NCBI RefSeq assembly: GCF_025919725.1
Contig: NZ_CP081495.1
Coordinates: 806,001 to 870,000 of the forward strand
Reading direction: 5' to 3'
Source of the DNA: Flavobacterium agricola
GTDB taxonomy: Bacteria; Bacteroidota; Bacteroidia; Flavobacteriales; Flavobacteriaceae
Length of the DNA stretch: 64,000 nt
Position numbers and translations under genes: made by a program. This document shows, piece after piece, positions 53,827-61,455 of this stretch. Below the pieces are notes generated by a model that was not told the origin of the DNA, searched no databases, and saw nothing but the letters and a program-made list of their open reading frames with translations. The first letter of the stretch is position 1, and each line of letters opens with the position of its first letter.

Positions 53827-53841
53827 GCCATTACCGATAAC
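53827..53841. repeat. Cassette-junction element E4, right arm
   Basis: GCCATTACCGATAAC, complementary (with a three-base bulge and one mismatch) to 49661-49678. It directly abuts the right copy of the 9-bp direct repeat. Confidence 0.55.
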
Positions 53842-53945
53842 TTTATTATACACGAAAGTAATCAATTATTTTCAAATCTCAATAAAATGTTAAATATTTC
53901 ATGCAAAGCATTACAATAACAAGAAATGAGGTTATAAAAAATATT

Positions 53946-54000
53946 GCGCATTTTATATAATCGTAAATTCTATATTACGCAAGTATTATATAAAATACGC
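53946..54000. repeat. AT-rich 16-bp inverted repeat
   Basis: GCGCATTTTATATAAT at 53946-53961 and ATTATATAAAATACGC at 53985-54000, 23 bases apart; 15 of 16 positions pair. It lies in phage DNA just outside the island; purpose unknown. Confidence 0.5.
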
Positions 54001-54100
54001 ATATAATTAATTTTTGTAAATAAGATTTTATAAAAAAACTTAGTATAGAAAATAAAAATTTAATATGTAATTGCGGATAACGGAACAATTAGGTATATAT

Positions 54101-54140
54101 AAAAAGCGAGATATATCAATTATCTCGCTTTTTATTTTTT
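54101..54140. terminator. Bidirectional terminator
   Basis: AAAAGCGAGATA / TATCTCGCTTTT stem with A and T tracts. It overlaps the end of the small membrane-protein gene and separates it from the island. Confidence 0.85.
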
Positions 54141-54394
54141 AAAACATTCTCATGTGTTTCTTCATCAATAACAGTAATGTTTTTATCAATGTAGGTTACC
54201 TTCTTTTCACCGTATTCGTGATTGTGTGTATGATAATGCACTGATCTATCTATATTAAAAAACGGCTTTTTATCTTCTTTATAGTAGTCTTTGCCATAAT
54301 TTCTTCCAAAGAACAAATCAAAAAGGCCAGTGAATAAGTAATACCCACCAGCTACACATATTATAAAGAAAACAATTAAAAATATAAATGCCAT
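54116..54394 (-). CDS. Small membrane protein (92 aa), leftward
   Basis: 92 residues from the ATG (the frame extends to a TTG two codons upstream). One long membrane helix at the N-terminus (AFIFLIVFFIICVAGGYYLF) precedes a basic and His-rich cytosolic tail (SVHYHTHNHEYGEKKV). Opposite in direction to the tail genes. Unrecognised; possibly a superinfection-exclusion type gene, which is speculation. Confidence 0.55.
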   Translation of the reverse strand: MAFIFLIVFFIICVAGGYYLFTGLFDLFFGRNYGKDYYKEDKKPFFNIDRSVHYHTHNHEYGEKKVTYIDKNITVIDEETHENVLKNKKRDN

Positions 54395-54419
54395 AACCAA
54401 ATGTACATAAAAAAATAAT

Positions 54420-54469
54420 GCATAATATGCATATTTATTATTTAGAATGATTATAAATAACTATATTTG
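54420..54469 (+). promoter_or_regulatory. Tail-fibre operon promoter: GCATAATATGC and TTTAGAAT motifs
   Basis: The palindrome GCATAATATGC (54420-54430), then TTTAGAATGATTATAAATAA (54441-54460) and TATATTTG (54462-54469). The first motif also precedes the terminase small-subunit gene, the second the portal gene. This promoter carries both. Confidence 0.55.
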
Positions 54470-54484
54470 TTATGATATTAATAT

Positions 54485-55654
54485 ATGATTATGAGTGGGT
54501 TAAATAGTAATGATAGAGAATTACTTAGAAGATTAACCGAAAGGTTAAATCTAATTGAATCAAACGCTAAACGCATTGATGAGTTGCCTTATAAATCCAA
54601 GATAGGTAACTCGGACAAATTGCATATTTCTGAAAATGGCATCTCAAAATATATTACGGTTCAAGAGCTTTTATCAGCTATTGAAACAAGAAAGTACGAC
54701 CATATACTTTATATAAACGGATTGCGAATATCTGGAAACGAATTACAAATTGATGGAGCAGGGTGGACAATATTAGAGCTTGTTTACAATTTAACAGAAC
54801 CCTTTATAAAAAATGTTCCGTATGCAGCTCAAGGATTTGTACGTACAGACATCGTTATAGCAAACACGGAAAACAACCTTGAAGTTATTTTTGGAGATGA
54901 AAACGAAGGTATTTCATTCGCACCGCCAATTCCACCAAATACTGTTTTGGTTACCACTTTAGATGTAACGGATAATTCTATAAACAACACACCAGCTCCA
55001 ATTGGTGGCGATGATTATAAATCAAAAATAGAAAACCGCTCAGTTGTTGTTTCAACTCCAAATACTATCAATTCTTTATTACTTGACACGGAAGCATCAC
55101 ACATTATTATAACTGCAGCTTCAAAAGTTGAGAGTTTAAATATCTCACAAAACAACAATGCATATCCAGGTAAAATATACAAGATAACTAATGAGCAAAG
55201 TAAATACTTAACGCTTGTTAATTCATCAACAGCTGTCGAAATTGGAAATACAAAATTTAAGTTTGTTTCAAATAGAGATTATTACTTATTACCAGGAGAA
55301 ACAGTAGAATTTTATTTATCCGAAAATTTAAATACACTTGTTTTTTTAGGGACTAATAGACCGATTGAAAACAGCATAACAATTAACGCAAATACTACAC
55401 TAACAAACGCACATCATGGTGCTACGTTATACGTTTTAGCGAATGTTAATTTAACGTTTTCAGCACCTTCGGTTTTAGTACCCGATTTTGAGGTAGCAAT
55501 TAAAACACATACAGCTGGAGTAGCAAATATAATTACAACGGGTTGGGTGGTTTCTGCACCAGATGGAAAAAAATTAGATGTTAATACAATGGGATTTATT
55601 GGACGTATTCCTAATACGGATACACTTAGCTTCGGAGGGGCATTTTCACAATGA
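54485..55654 (+). CDS. Tail-fibre or baseplate protein (389 aa)
   Basis: 389 residues from ATG 54485; a start six bases later is equally possible. The N-terminus is a coiled coil (RELLRRLTERLNLIESNAKR) followed by beta-rich segments with ITINANTTLTNAHHGATLYV. It is the first gene of the distal operon and overlaps the next by four bases. It probably forms the fibre stem or adhesin base; no enzymatic motif. Confidence 0.55.
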   Translation: MIMSGLNSNDRELLRRLTERLNLIESNAKRIDELPYKSKIGNSDKLHISENGISKYITVQELLSAIETRKYDHILYINGLRISGNELQIDGAGWTILELVYNLTEPFIKNVPYAAQGFVRTDIVIANTENNLEVIFGDENEGISFAPPIPPNTVLVTTLDVTDNSINNTPAPIGGDDYKSKIENRSVVVSTPNTINSLLLDTEASHIIITAASKVESLNISQNNNAYPGKIYKITNEQSKYLTLVNSSTAVEIGNTKFKFVSNRDYYLLPGETVEFYLSENLNTLVFLGTNRPIENSITINANTTLTNAHHGATLYVLANVNLTFSAPSVLVPDFEVAIKTHTAGVANIITTGWVVSAPDGKKLDVNTMGFIGRIPNTDTLSFGGAFSQ

Positions 55655-56469
55655 ATTTAATTAAAAAAGTAATTTTCAGCACACCAAATTTAAAACCAAA
55701 CACCTTTATTGGTGGTGTGGCGTCTGTAATTAATTCAAAAACAGAGCTATCTAATCGCTTAAATATTTCAGAAAATAATATTAAAGGTTTTAAAGTAATT
55801 AACAACGACATTCAATTTAATATCGTCGGAAATTTAGATTTTAGTTTATCTGCGTTTGCTAATATAACAACAGCGACTTACCTGCGCTCAAATGCTAATA
55901 TTATAAATGTAAGGTCGGTGGGAAATAGTAGTTTTTTGTATTTTAATGAAGTTGTGTTAAACTCAAGTTTAATAACTGAATTTAGATCAAGTGCTTTCGT
56001 TAATTTAATAAACTTAAATAATTTTAATCTAATAGATTTTAAAGGCAACCTGCAAGGTTACACATTTGAAAATTCAGGAGCAATCGGTTCTGATATAACC
56101 GTAGAATGTAAGCACATGAGTTTTAATAACTTTGTAAATGCTAAATTTAAGAAAATAAGATTACCTCAATTAGAGTCAATGGGTAGGTCTAATAGGACTT
56201 TTTATTCTCAAAACTTTTCAGGGTGCCAATATGTAGAATTGATTTCAATGCGAAAGCTAAAGTTAATGTACGGTAATGAGAATACCGCAGCGCAGGGTAC
56301 TTATTCAAACTTCGCAGCTGTTAAATTAGGGTGTACAATAGAAGTAAATATAGCTTTAGCAACTTCATGGAATGGAGGTATGCCACCAGATTTAACATTT
56401 GCGAAAACAAATCGACAAGCAATCGTTAAATTTTACGACGATGCAGGAAATTACGTATCAACTTTATAA
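55651..56469 (+). CDS. Probable tail-fibre protein with repeat fold
   Basis: 272 residues with many Asn/Ile/Leu strand repeats (VINNDIQFNIVGNLDFSLSA, NLINLNNFNLIDFKGNLQGY), like a solenoid or leucine-rich adhesin. Translationally coupled to the previous gene. It is the best candidate in the region for host receptor binding, but that is inference from position and composition. Confidence 0.55.
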   Translation: MNLIKKVIFSTPNLKPNTFIGGVASVINSKTELSNRLNISENNIKGFKVINNDIQFNIVGNLDFSLSAFANITTATYLRSNANIINVRSVGNSSFLYFNEVVLNSSLITEFRSSAFVNLINLNNFNLIDFKGNLQGYTFENSGAIGSDITVECKHMSFNNFVNAKFKKIRLPQLESMGRSNRTFYSQNFSGCQYVELISMRKLKLMYGNENTAAQGTYSNFAAVKLGCTIEVNIALATSWNGGMPPDLTFAKTNRQAIVKFYDDAGNYVSTL

Positions 56470-56488
56470 CCAAATAATCTATATAAAA

Positions 56489-56872
56489 ATGGCAATATTA
56501 CGATCAACCACCCCATTACCGTATGATGCTCAAAAAAGCGCACGTACTGCAATTATTCAAACAGTAATTGGAGAAATGATAAAAGATAGCAATCAAAAAA
56601 CATATCGAGTAGATGTTCAGAATTTTAGAATTGAAACTGATGATACAGGTTTTGAAACACCAACTCCAATTGACAGCAAACAACCTTATTTTTTGACTTA
56701 TGAAGAAGTCGATGCAGCAAGAATGAGCTATAAACAAGGTGCTCAATTAACATCTGAAGAAGAAGATGAGTTAACAGAACAAGTTGCTCTTAAAATTCAG
56801 CAACAACATCCACCATTCTTTAGTACAGCTGAAGATTGGGTAATTGTAAAACAAGATAAACCAACTGAGTAA
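56489..56872 (+). CDS. Hypothetical phage protein (127 aa)
   Basis: 127 residues from MAILRSTTPLPYDAQKSA; the longer 5' extension overlaps the previous gene and looks non-coding. It is a soluble protein with an acidic C-terminal part (SEEEDELTEQVALKI). Overlaps the next gene by one base. Unrecognised. Confidence 0.5.
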   Translation: MAILRSTTPLPYDAQKSARTAIIQTVIGEMIKDSNQKTYRVDVQNFRIETDDTGFETPTPIDSKQPYFLTYEEVDAARMSYKQGAQLTSEEEDELTEQVALKIQQQHPPFFSTAEDWVIVKQDKPTE

Positions 56873-57369
56873 TGGAAAAACGCATTTTAAAATTAGAACT
56901 CATTTTGGCCTTATTTCTGTTTTTTATACCGGTTGTTTTAATTGGAGTAACTAACGAAATAAGACCATCAATAAGTGATTATGCTTACTCCAAATCAAAT
57001 GATGTTTTCACTGCATTACTAACCATTGCTGGAGCTTTGTTTATTTACAACGGAGTTATTAATCGTGAAAAATGGTACAACATTGTTTTAGGTTGCTCTC
57101 TAATCGGAATTGGAGTTACACCACATTTAGATTATGCTGTTTTACATTATTCATTTGCAGCTTTATTTTTTATCGGTTCTATAGCGGTAATGATTATTTA
57201 TTCAAGCCAACAGCAACGGTTTTTAAAAGTAATGTTGGCCCTGATCGTGTTAACTGCTTTAATTGGGTGTTTTGCTTTTAAATGGTATTCATTATTAGTT
57301 GCAGAATGGATAGGACTAATACCAATTGCTGTTCATTTTATTGGTGAAAGCACACAGAAATTAGATTAA
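56872..57369 (+). CDS. Multi-pass membrane protein in the lysis region
   Basis: 165 residues with about five or six membrane helices (LELILALFLFFIPVVLIGVT, LLTIAGALFIYNGVI, FAALFFIGSIAVMIIYS, VMLALIVLTALIGCFAF). Upstream of the lysis genes; it could be a holin or an exclusion protein, but there is no specific match. Confidence 0.5.
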   Translation: MEKRILKLELILALFLFFIPVVLIGVTNEIRPSISDYAYSKSNDVFTALLTIAGALFIYNGVINREKWYNIVLGCSLIGIGVTPHLDYAVLHYSFAALFFIGSIAVMIIYSSQQQRFLKVMLALIVLTALIGCFAFKWYSLLVAEWIGLIPIAVHFIGESTQKLD

Positions 57370-57405
57370 AAGAACCGCTAAATCACCAAAAAAAAAATAT
57401 AAGTA

Positions 57406-57723
57406 ATGAAAATATTAGAAGTAATTAAAGTGTTACCAGGAGTTTTTGATTGGTACTTTAAACTAACTCCGTTAAAACGCATTCAACTAAATTATATAGT
57501 ATTAATAGCAGTACTCTTAACACTATTTTATTACAATGATTCAAATCATAGAGAAAATAATATGGCTCTTACCAATAGAATTGATTCTGTCAACATTAAT
57601 CGTGCTATTGAGCAAGAAAAATATACAAAGCAACTGGAGTATTATACTGAAAAATTCAATTCATTACTTGAAAGGCTTATTCACCAAAGAAACGAATCAG
57701 AAACTAAAAAAGTAGAATCATGA
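57406..57723 (+). CDS. Holin- or spanin-like single-pass membrane protein
   Basis: 105 residues with one internal membrane helix (LNYIVLIAVLLTLFYYND) and a C-terminal coiled coil. Located directly upstream of the endolysin genes and coupled to the next gene by an ATGA overlap. A holin or spanin role is likely but not proven. Confidence 0.55.
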   Translation: MKILEVIKVLPGVFDWYFKLTPLKRIQLNYIVLIAVLLTLFYYNDSNHRENNMALTNRIDSVNINRAIEQEKYTKQLEYYTEKFNSLLERLIHQRNESETKKVES

Positions 57724-57917
57724 AAACAGCAATTACAATCTTAGGAGCAGTTATGCTAGGCTTAGTTTTCTTTGTTCCATCAACACCCGTTGATTATCCT
57801 ACCGAAGAAATAATCAAGCAACGAGAAGAAATTGTTCAGAAAGAGCAAAGAATAAATTCTATGATTAAAATTATAGAATTACAAATGGAGTTAGAATCTA
57901 ATTATTTAGAAAAGTAA
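57720..57917 (+). CDS. Small membrane-anchored lysis-region protein (65 aa)
   Basis: 65 residues. An N-terminal membrane segment (AITILGAVMLGLVFFVP) is followed by a short charged coiled coil. Size and placement fit a spanin component or accessory holin. Confidence 0.5.
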   Translation: MKTAITILGAVMLGLVFFVPSTPVDYPTEEIIKQREEIVQKEQRINSMIKIIELQMELESNYLEK

Positions 57918-57920
57918 GAA

Positions 57921-58469
57921 ATGGGATTATTAACTATTTTTCCTTCAGCTGGTCATCATTTAAATGATCCCGGAGCGGTTTATCATGGTTATACCGAAGC
58001 ATCTTTAATGATTATGTTTAGAAATAAACTAACTAAAATTTTAGATGATTTAGGCTATAAATTTATTATAGATAAAGATCATGAAACCAACACGCAGTAT
58101 CAAAATAGAATTAAACCTGGTGTCGGTTCCGTTATTGCAGACTATCATGCCAACGCTGCTTTAAATCAAAATGCAAGTGGTGTAGAATGTTTTGTGTCTG
58201 ACAATCCAACTGTCAATAGCTTAAAAATGGCTAATGAATTATGTGCAGTAACTGCAGAAATATTAAACATTCCCAATCGCGGTGTTAAAAAACCAAGCGA
58301 AACTGCAAGGGGAACAATTGGAATTTTAAAGAAACCAGGAACTGTTGTTTTATGTGAGCTTTTCTTTTTATCTAATAAAAATGATTTAGAAAAGTTTTTG
58401 AAAAATATTGATGCTTTAGCTAATGCTCATGCATATATTTTGGCTAAATATGAAGACTTGATTCCGTAG
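57921..58469 (+). CDS. N-acetylmuramoyl-L-alanine amidase (Amidase_3), endolysin
   Basis: 182 residues. The zinc-binding set of Amidase_3 is present: SAGHHLNDPGA (His about 12-13), Glu about 26, ADYHANA (His about 76) and catalytic Glu about 146 in VVLCELFFLSN. It cuts the amide bond between MurNAc and L-Ala in peptidoglycan. No signal peptide, so a holin is needed for release. Confidence 0.9.
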   Translation: MGLLTIFPSAGHHLNDPGAVYHGYTEASLMIMFRNKLTKILDDLGYKFIIDKDHETNTQYQNRIKPGVGSVIADYHANAALNQNASGVECFVSDNPTVNSLKMANELCAVTAEILNIPNRGVKKPSETARGTIGILKKPGTVVLCELFFLSNKNDLEKFLKNIDALANAHAYILAKYEDLIP

Positions 58470-58471
58470 AT

Positions 58472-59080
58472 ATGACAAAGTATATCAGATTAATAATCAT
58501 AGTAGGTATTTTTGCTCTTATAGCTTCATTAACCTACACTTGTAAACGTTTGGAAAAATCACAAGCAGAAGTTTCTCGCCTGTCAGAAAATGCAAAACAA
58601 AAACTACATGCAGATAGTTTGAAGTTTAGCTCTGAAATTTTAAAACGTGCTGAATTTGAAGAGTATTTAGAATATCAAAACAAAGAGCTTAAGCGCTTGT
58701 TGGCTAAAGAAAAAATTAATACAAGAAAGGTTGAACGTGTTATTATTACGGAAACAGAATATATTGATAGAGATACTTCGATAGTTAATCTCGATAGTAT
58801 TAAAAAGTCAATACTTGCTAATTTACCAACGAAACAAAATTTTGAGCTTATTGATAGCTGTAGCACAATTAAAGGACATGTTGGTTTTGACGGTACTGTG
58901 TTAGATTTAAAAATTACTGAAAAGCAGTTTAATAATAAAATAGATGTCGTTTTGTACAAACAAAGGCGCCAATGGAAGTTTTTAGGAATCAAAACAAGAC
59001 TATTTGGTAAGCGAGAAGTGACCGCTAGAGTATTTGACCAATGTGGTCAATCTTCAACCCAAGAAATTGTTGTAAAATAA
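58472..59080 (+). CDS. Spanin-like membrane-anchored protein (DUF6808-like)
   Basis: 202 residues. One N-terminal membrane helix (LIIIVGIFALIASLTYTCKR), a periplasmic coiled coil, and a small C-terminal beta domain (TETEYIDRDTSIVNLDS, DVVLYKQRRQWKFLGIKTR). The layout fits an i-spanin that helps disrupt the outer membrane. Last gene before attR. Confidence 0.65.
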   Translation: MTKYIRLIIIVGIFALIASLTYTCKRLEKSQAEVSRLSENAKQKLHADSLKFSSEILKRAEFEEYLEYQNKELKRLLAKEKINTRKVERVIITETEYIDRDTSIVNLDSIKKSILANLPTKQNFELIDSCSTIKGHVGFDGTVLDLKITEKQFNNKIDVVLYKQRRQWKFLGIKTRLFGKREVTARVFDQCGQSSTQEIVVK

Positions 59081-59155
59081 TTTAACGTACATATACCGTA
59101 CAAAAAAATAAAACAAAAACATATAATAAGCTTAAAAACAGTGTTTTAACAAATA

Positions 59156-59183
59156 AAAAAGGAGAACTTAAAGTTCTCCTTTT
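59156..59183. repeat. attR: right copy of the 28-bp prophage core, also a terminator
   Basis: Identical to attL (11558-11585). Here the palindrome contains the last codons and stop of the MscS gene (KGEL, stop at 59168), so integration has rebuilt that gene's end and kept a terminator for it. Confidence 0.82.
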
Positions 59184-60445
59184 TTATTTTGATAATCAAC
59201 AAACGCTTTAAAATCAGACGATGAAGGCAATTCAAATATTTCTAAATCAAAATATTTAACTGATGCCAAAATGTGGTCAAAAATATCACCAACAATATGT
59301 TCGTAATTTTTCCAAACTTTATCTTTACTAAAAGCATAAATTTCTAACGGAATCCCTTTTTCTGTTGGTTGTAAATGCCTTACAATAAGCATTAAATCAT
59401 GGTTAAGCACTTGTTGTTTTTCTAAATATTCTGTAATATATTTTCTAAACAATCCAAAGTTGGTTAAGTTCCGTCCGTTAATTAGTAAACTTTTGTCAAC
59501 ATTATTGCGCTGATTAAATTTTAAAATATCACGTTGCCGATGCTCAATATAATTTGTTATTAAACTAATTTTTTTATAGTAATCAAGTTCTTCATCTTTT
59601 ACAAATCGAATAGAATTTTCTTTAATAAAAATATGGCGTTTGATACGGCGTCCGCCTGAATCAAACATACCGCGCCAATTTACAAATGAATCAGAAATTA
59701 AGCTGTAAGTTGGAATGGTAGTAATGGTATTGTCAAAATTTCGAACTTTAACCGTAGCTAAATTAATTTCATTTACAAACCCGTCTGCTCCGTATTTTTC
59801 TAAAGTAATCCAATCTCCAATGCGCACTAAATCGTTTGCAGAAACTTGTAAGCTAGCAACAAAGCCCAAAATGGTATCTTTAAAAATTAAAATAACTATG
59901 GCAGAAACAGCACCGAACGAAGCCAATATAGCGCGCATATCAACATCAAACAACGTTAAAATAATAGAAAAGAAGCCAAATAGCCATATTATAATTGCAA
60001 CAACTTGAATGTAACTGTCAATCGGCTTGTCTTTATATCTATCTATTTCTTTTAACTGATCTTTAAAGGCTTTTAATAAACTGGTTAATATAAAAATAAC
60101 AACAAAAATGGTTGTAATGTTTAATATTTTAAGGTAAATAACCTGTAAAGTTTCATGATTGTAAAGTAAATAAGGTGCTATTTTATATAAAAAATATAGC
60201 GGCGCAATACGAGCGGTATTTCTAAAAAAACGATTTTTTACTAAAAAATCATCAAATTGAAATGCAGTTTTATCCGAAACATATTCGGTAATATACAACA
60301 ACCCGGTTCTACATAAAATACGCAAAAGATAAGCGATAATTAAAACCAGAATGGAGTTAATAAATAAACCTATATAATCGGCATAATAATCAGTTAATCC
60401 AAAATGTGTGAGTAATTGTGGTATTTTCTGAAAAAGATCTAGCAT
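59168..60445 (-). CDS. Mechanosensitive channel, MscS family
   Basis: 425 residues from MLDLFQKIPQLL; an in-frame start six codons upstream overlaps the next gene and is less likely. Several N-terminal membrane helices, then the MscS pore-lining segment (ASFGAVSAIVILIFKDTILG, FVASLQVSANDLVRIGDWIT) and the beta domain (NLATVKVRNFDNTITTIPTY, LISDSFVNWRGMFDSGGRRI). It releases solutes under membrane tension. Its stop codon is encoded inside attR. Confidence 0.9.
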   Translation of the reverse strand: MLDLFQKIPQLLTHFGLTDYYADYIGLFINSILVLIIAYLLRILCRTGLLYITEYVSDKTAFQFDDFLVKNRFFRNTARIAPLYFLYKIAPYLLYNHETLQVIYLKILNITTIFVVIFILTSLLKAFKDQLKEIDRYKDKPIDSYIQVVAIIIWLFGFFSIILTLFDVDMRAILASFGAVSAIVILIFKDTILGFVASLQVSANDLVRIGDWITLEKYGADGFVNEINLATVKVRNFDNTITTIPTYSLISDSFVNWRGMFDSGGRRIKRHIFIKENSIRFVKDEELDYYKKISLITNYIEHRQRDILKFNQRNNVDKSLLINGRNLTNFGLFRKYITEYLEKQQVLNHDLMLIVRHLQPTEKGIPLEIYAFSKDKVWKNYEHIVGDIFDHILASVKYFDLEIFELPSSSDFKAFVDYQNKKGEL

Positions 60446-60447
60446 AA

Positions 60448-60732
60448 TTAAGCATTTTTGCAATATTTATATTCAACCCAAAACGTTGCGAAGGGTAGAA
60501 GAGATGCTAAAAAAATTAAAGCTACGTCTTTAAACGACCATTTTTGGGGTTTAATTAATAGCACTGCTAAAACAATATAAACAATAAAAAATAAACCATG
60601 AATCCAACCAAACGGTTTTAATAAAGTTTGGTACATATCTGGAAAAAAATATTTATTGATAAACATGTTGTAAAAAAGTAAAATCCAAGAAATCCCTTCT
60701 AAAAAAGCAATAATTTTAAATTGTTTAAGCAT
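60448..60732 (-). CDS. DUF3817 membrane protein
   Basis: 94 residues, three or four membrane helices, with the DUF3817 signature FKIIAFLEGISWILLFY and KPFGWIHGLFFIVYIVLA. Function unknown. Upstream partner of the MscS gene in one leftward operon. Confidence 0.88.
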   Translation of the reverse strand: MLKQFKIIAFLEGISWILLFYNMFINKYFFPDMYQTLLKPFGWIHGLFFIVYIVLAVLLIKPQKWSFKDVALIFLASLLPFATFWVEYKYCKNA

Positions 60733-60798
60733 TTTTTTATTAGTTTGAGTTAAAACTCAAAAATAGAATTTCTTTTTTGTTTAACCGTTAAAATATAC

Positions 60799-60830
60799 AA
60801 AAAAAGCCCACAAAATAGTGGGCTTTTTTT
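60799..60830. terminator. Terminator
   Basis: AAAAGCCCAC / GTGGGCTTTT stem with T-run on both strands, between two leftward units. Confidence 0.88.
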
Positions 60831-60846
60831 ATTATGTAAAATAGAA

Positions 60847-61230
60847 TTATGCTTGAAACTTTTTGAATAATTTATTGTATTCACGTAAGTCAGCAATATT
60901 CGTTTTATTTTCTAAATCCAATAATAAGGAAATAAAGTAATCTAAGCTTTCTAAATTATTTTCTGTTGATAATTCAATTTCTTGTGTAATTTCTTCACCA
61001 TCTTCAGATTCAAGAGGTTCATCATCTGGAATAGGAATTAAAAATGCATCATTTTCTTCAATATGTTCATAAGCTAAACGTAAAGCTTTAACTAACACAG
61101 GAATTTGAGCCTCTAAAGCATATTCGCGTAATTTTTTTAAATCAACTACTAAAGTTTGCGTAACAAGTCCGTTTTTAAATAAATCTTTCTGGATCTTATT
61201 AACTAATTTTTGTGCATTTGGATTCTCCAC
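60847..61230 (-). CDS. Hypothetical protein (127 aa), acidic and helical
   Basis: 127 residues, soluble; C-terminal half Asp/Glu-rich (IPDDEPLESEDGEEITQEIE). It resembles small conserved cytoplasmic proteins of Flavobacteriaceae, unrecognised. Divergent from the TetR gene. Confidence 0.55.
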   Translation of the reverse strand: MENPNAQKLVNKIQKDLFKNGLVTQTLVVDLKKLREYALEAQIPVLVKALRLAYEHIEENDAFLIPIPDDEPLESEDGEEITQEIELSTENNLESLDYFISLLLDLENKTNIADLREYNKLFKKFQA

Positions 61231-61406
61231 AGTAAAAATTGAATTAGATTATGTTCACAAAAATAAACTAAACCTTTTTTTAATACAAATAAAACTTAAC
61301 TTATTACTAATATTATTATTTGAAGCTGTATAACCAACTATTTTAAAACTATATATTTTGTGAACTATAATTAATATTATGTAAAATAGAATATTCGTTG
61401 ATTCAT

Positions 61407-61438
61407 ATTGGAACTTTTGTTCCACATATGTATCTTTG
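61407..61438 (+). promoter_or_regulatory. tetR-type promoter and operator
   Basis: -33-like ATTG (61407-61410), 20-bp spacer and TATCTTTG (61431-61438). Inside the spacer is TGGAAC-N4-GTTCCA (61409-61424), a 6-bp inverted repeat where a TetR-family protein would block its own transcription. Confidence 0.55.
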
Positions 61439-61455
61439 CTTCTCAATAAAATAAT

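Larger units (their letters stand above)
44819..53850. mobile_element. Genomic island inside the tail module, flanked by a 9-bp direct repeat
   Basis: TTTATTATA occurs at 44819-44827 and at 53842-53850. The right copy directly abuts the GCCATTACCGATAAC arm; the left copy lies next to the first junction element. Between them are two membrane-protein genes, an IS91-like element and a restriction-modification operon, all foreign to a tail module. The direct repeat is AT-rich and short, so a single-insertion origin is plausible, not proven. Confidence 0.55.
53628..54100. other. Island right end and phage junction, gene-free
   Basis: About 470 bp. It contains an imperfect inverted repeat (53703-53724 with 53747-53768), the E4 right arm GCCATTACCGATAAC (53827-53841), the direct repeat TTTATTATA (53842-53850), and a 16-bp AT-rich inverted repeat GCGCATTTTATATAAT / ATTATATAAAATACGC (53946-54000). 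A 63-codon minus frame here (53633-53824) has no protein-like features and I did not call it. Confidence 0.55.
11558..59183. mobile_element. Prophage, about 47.6 kb, siphovirus type
   Basis: A continuous set of phage functions: integrase, repressor, recombination and replication genes, terminase, portal, protease, capsid, tape measure, tail fibres, amidase and spanin-like genes. It is bounded by the duplicated 28-bp core. There is no tail sheath gene and the tape measure is TP901-type, so the tail is probably long and non-contractile. Without the 9-kb island in the tail module it would be about 38.6 kb. Confidence 0.93.
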
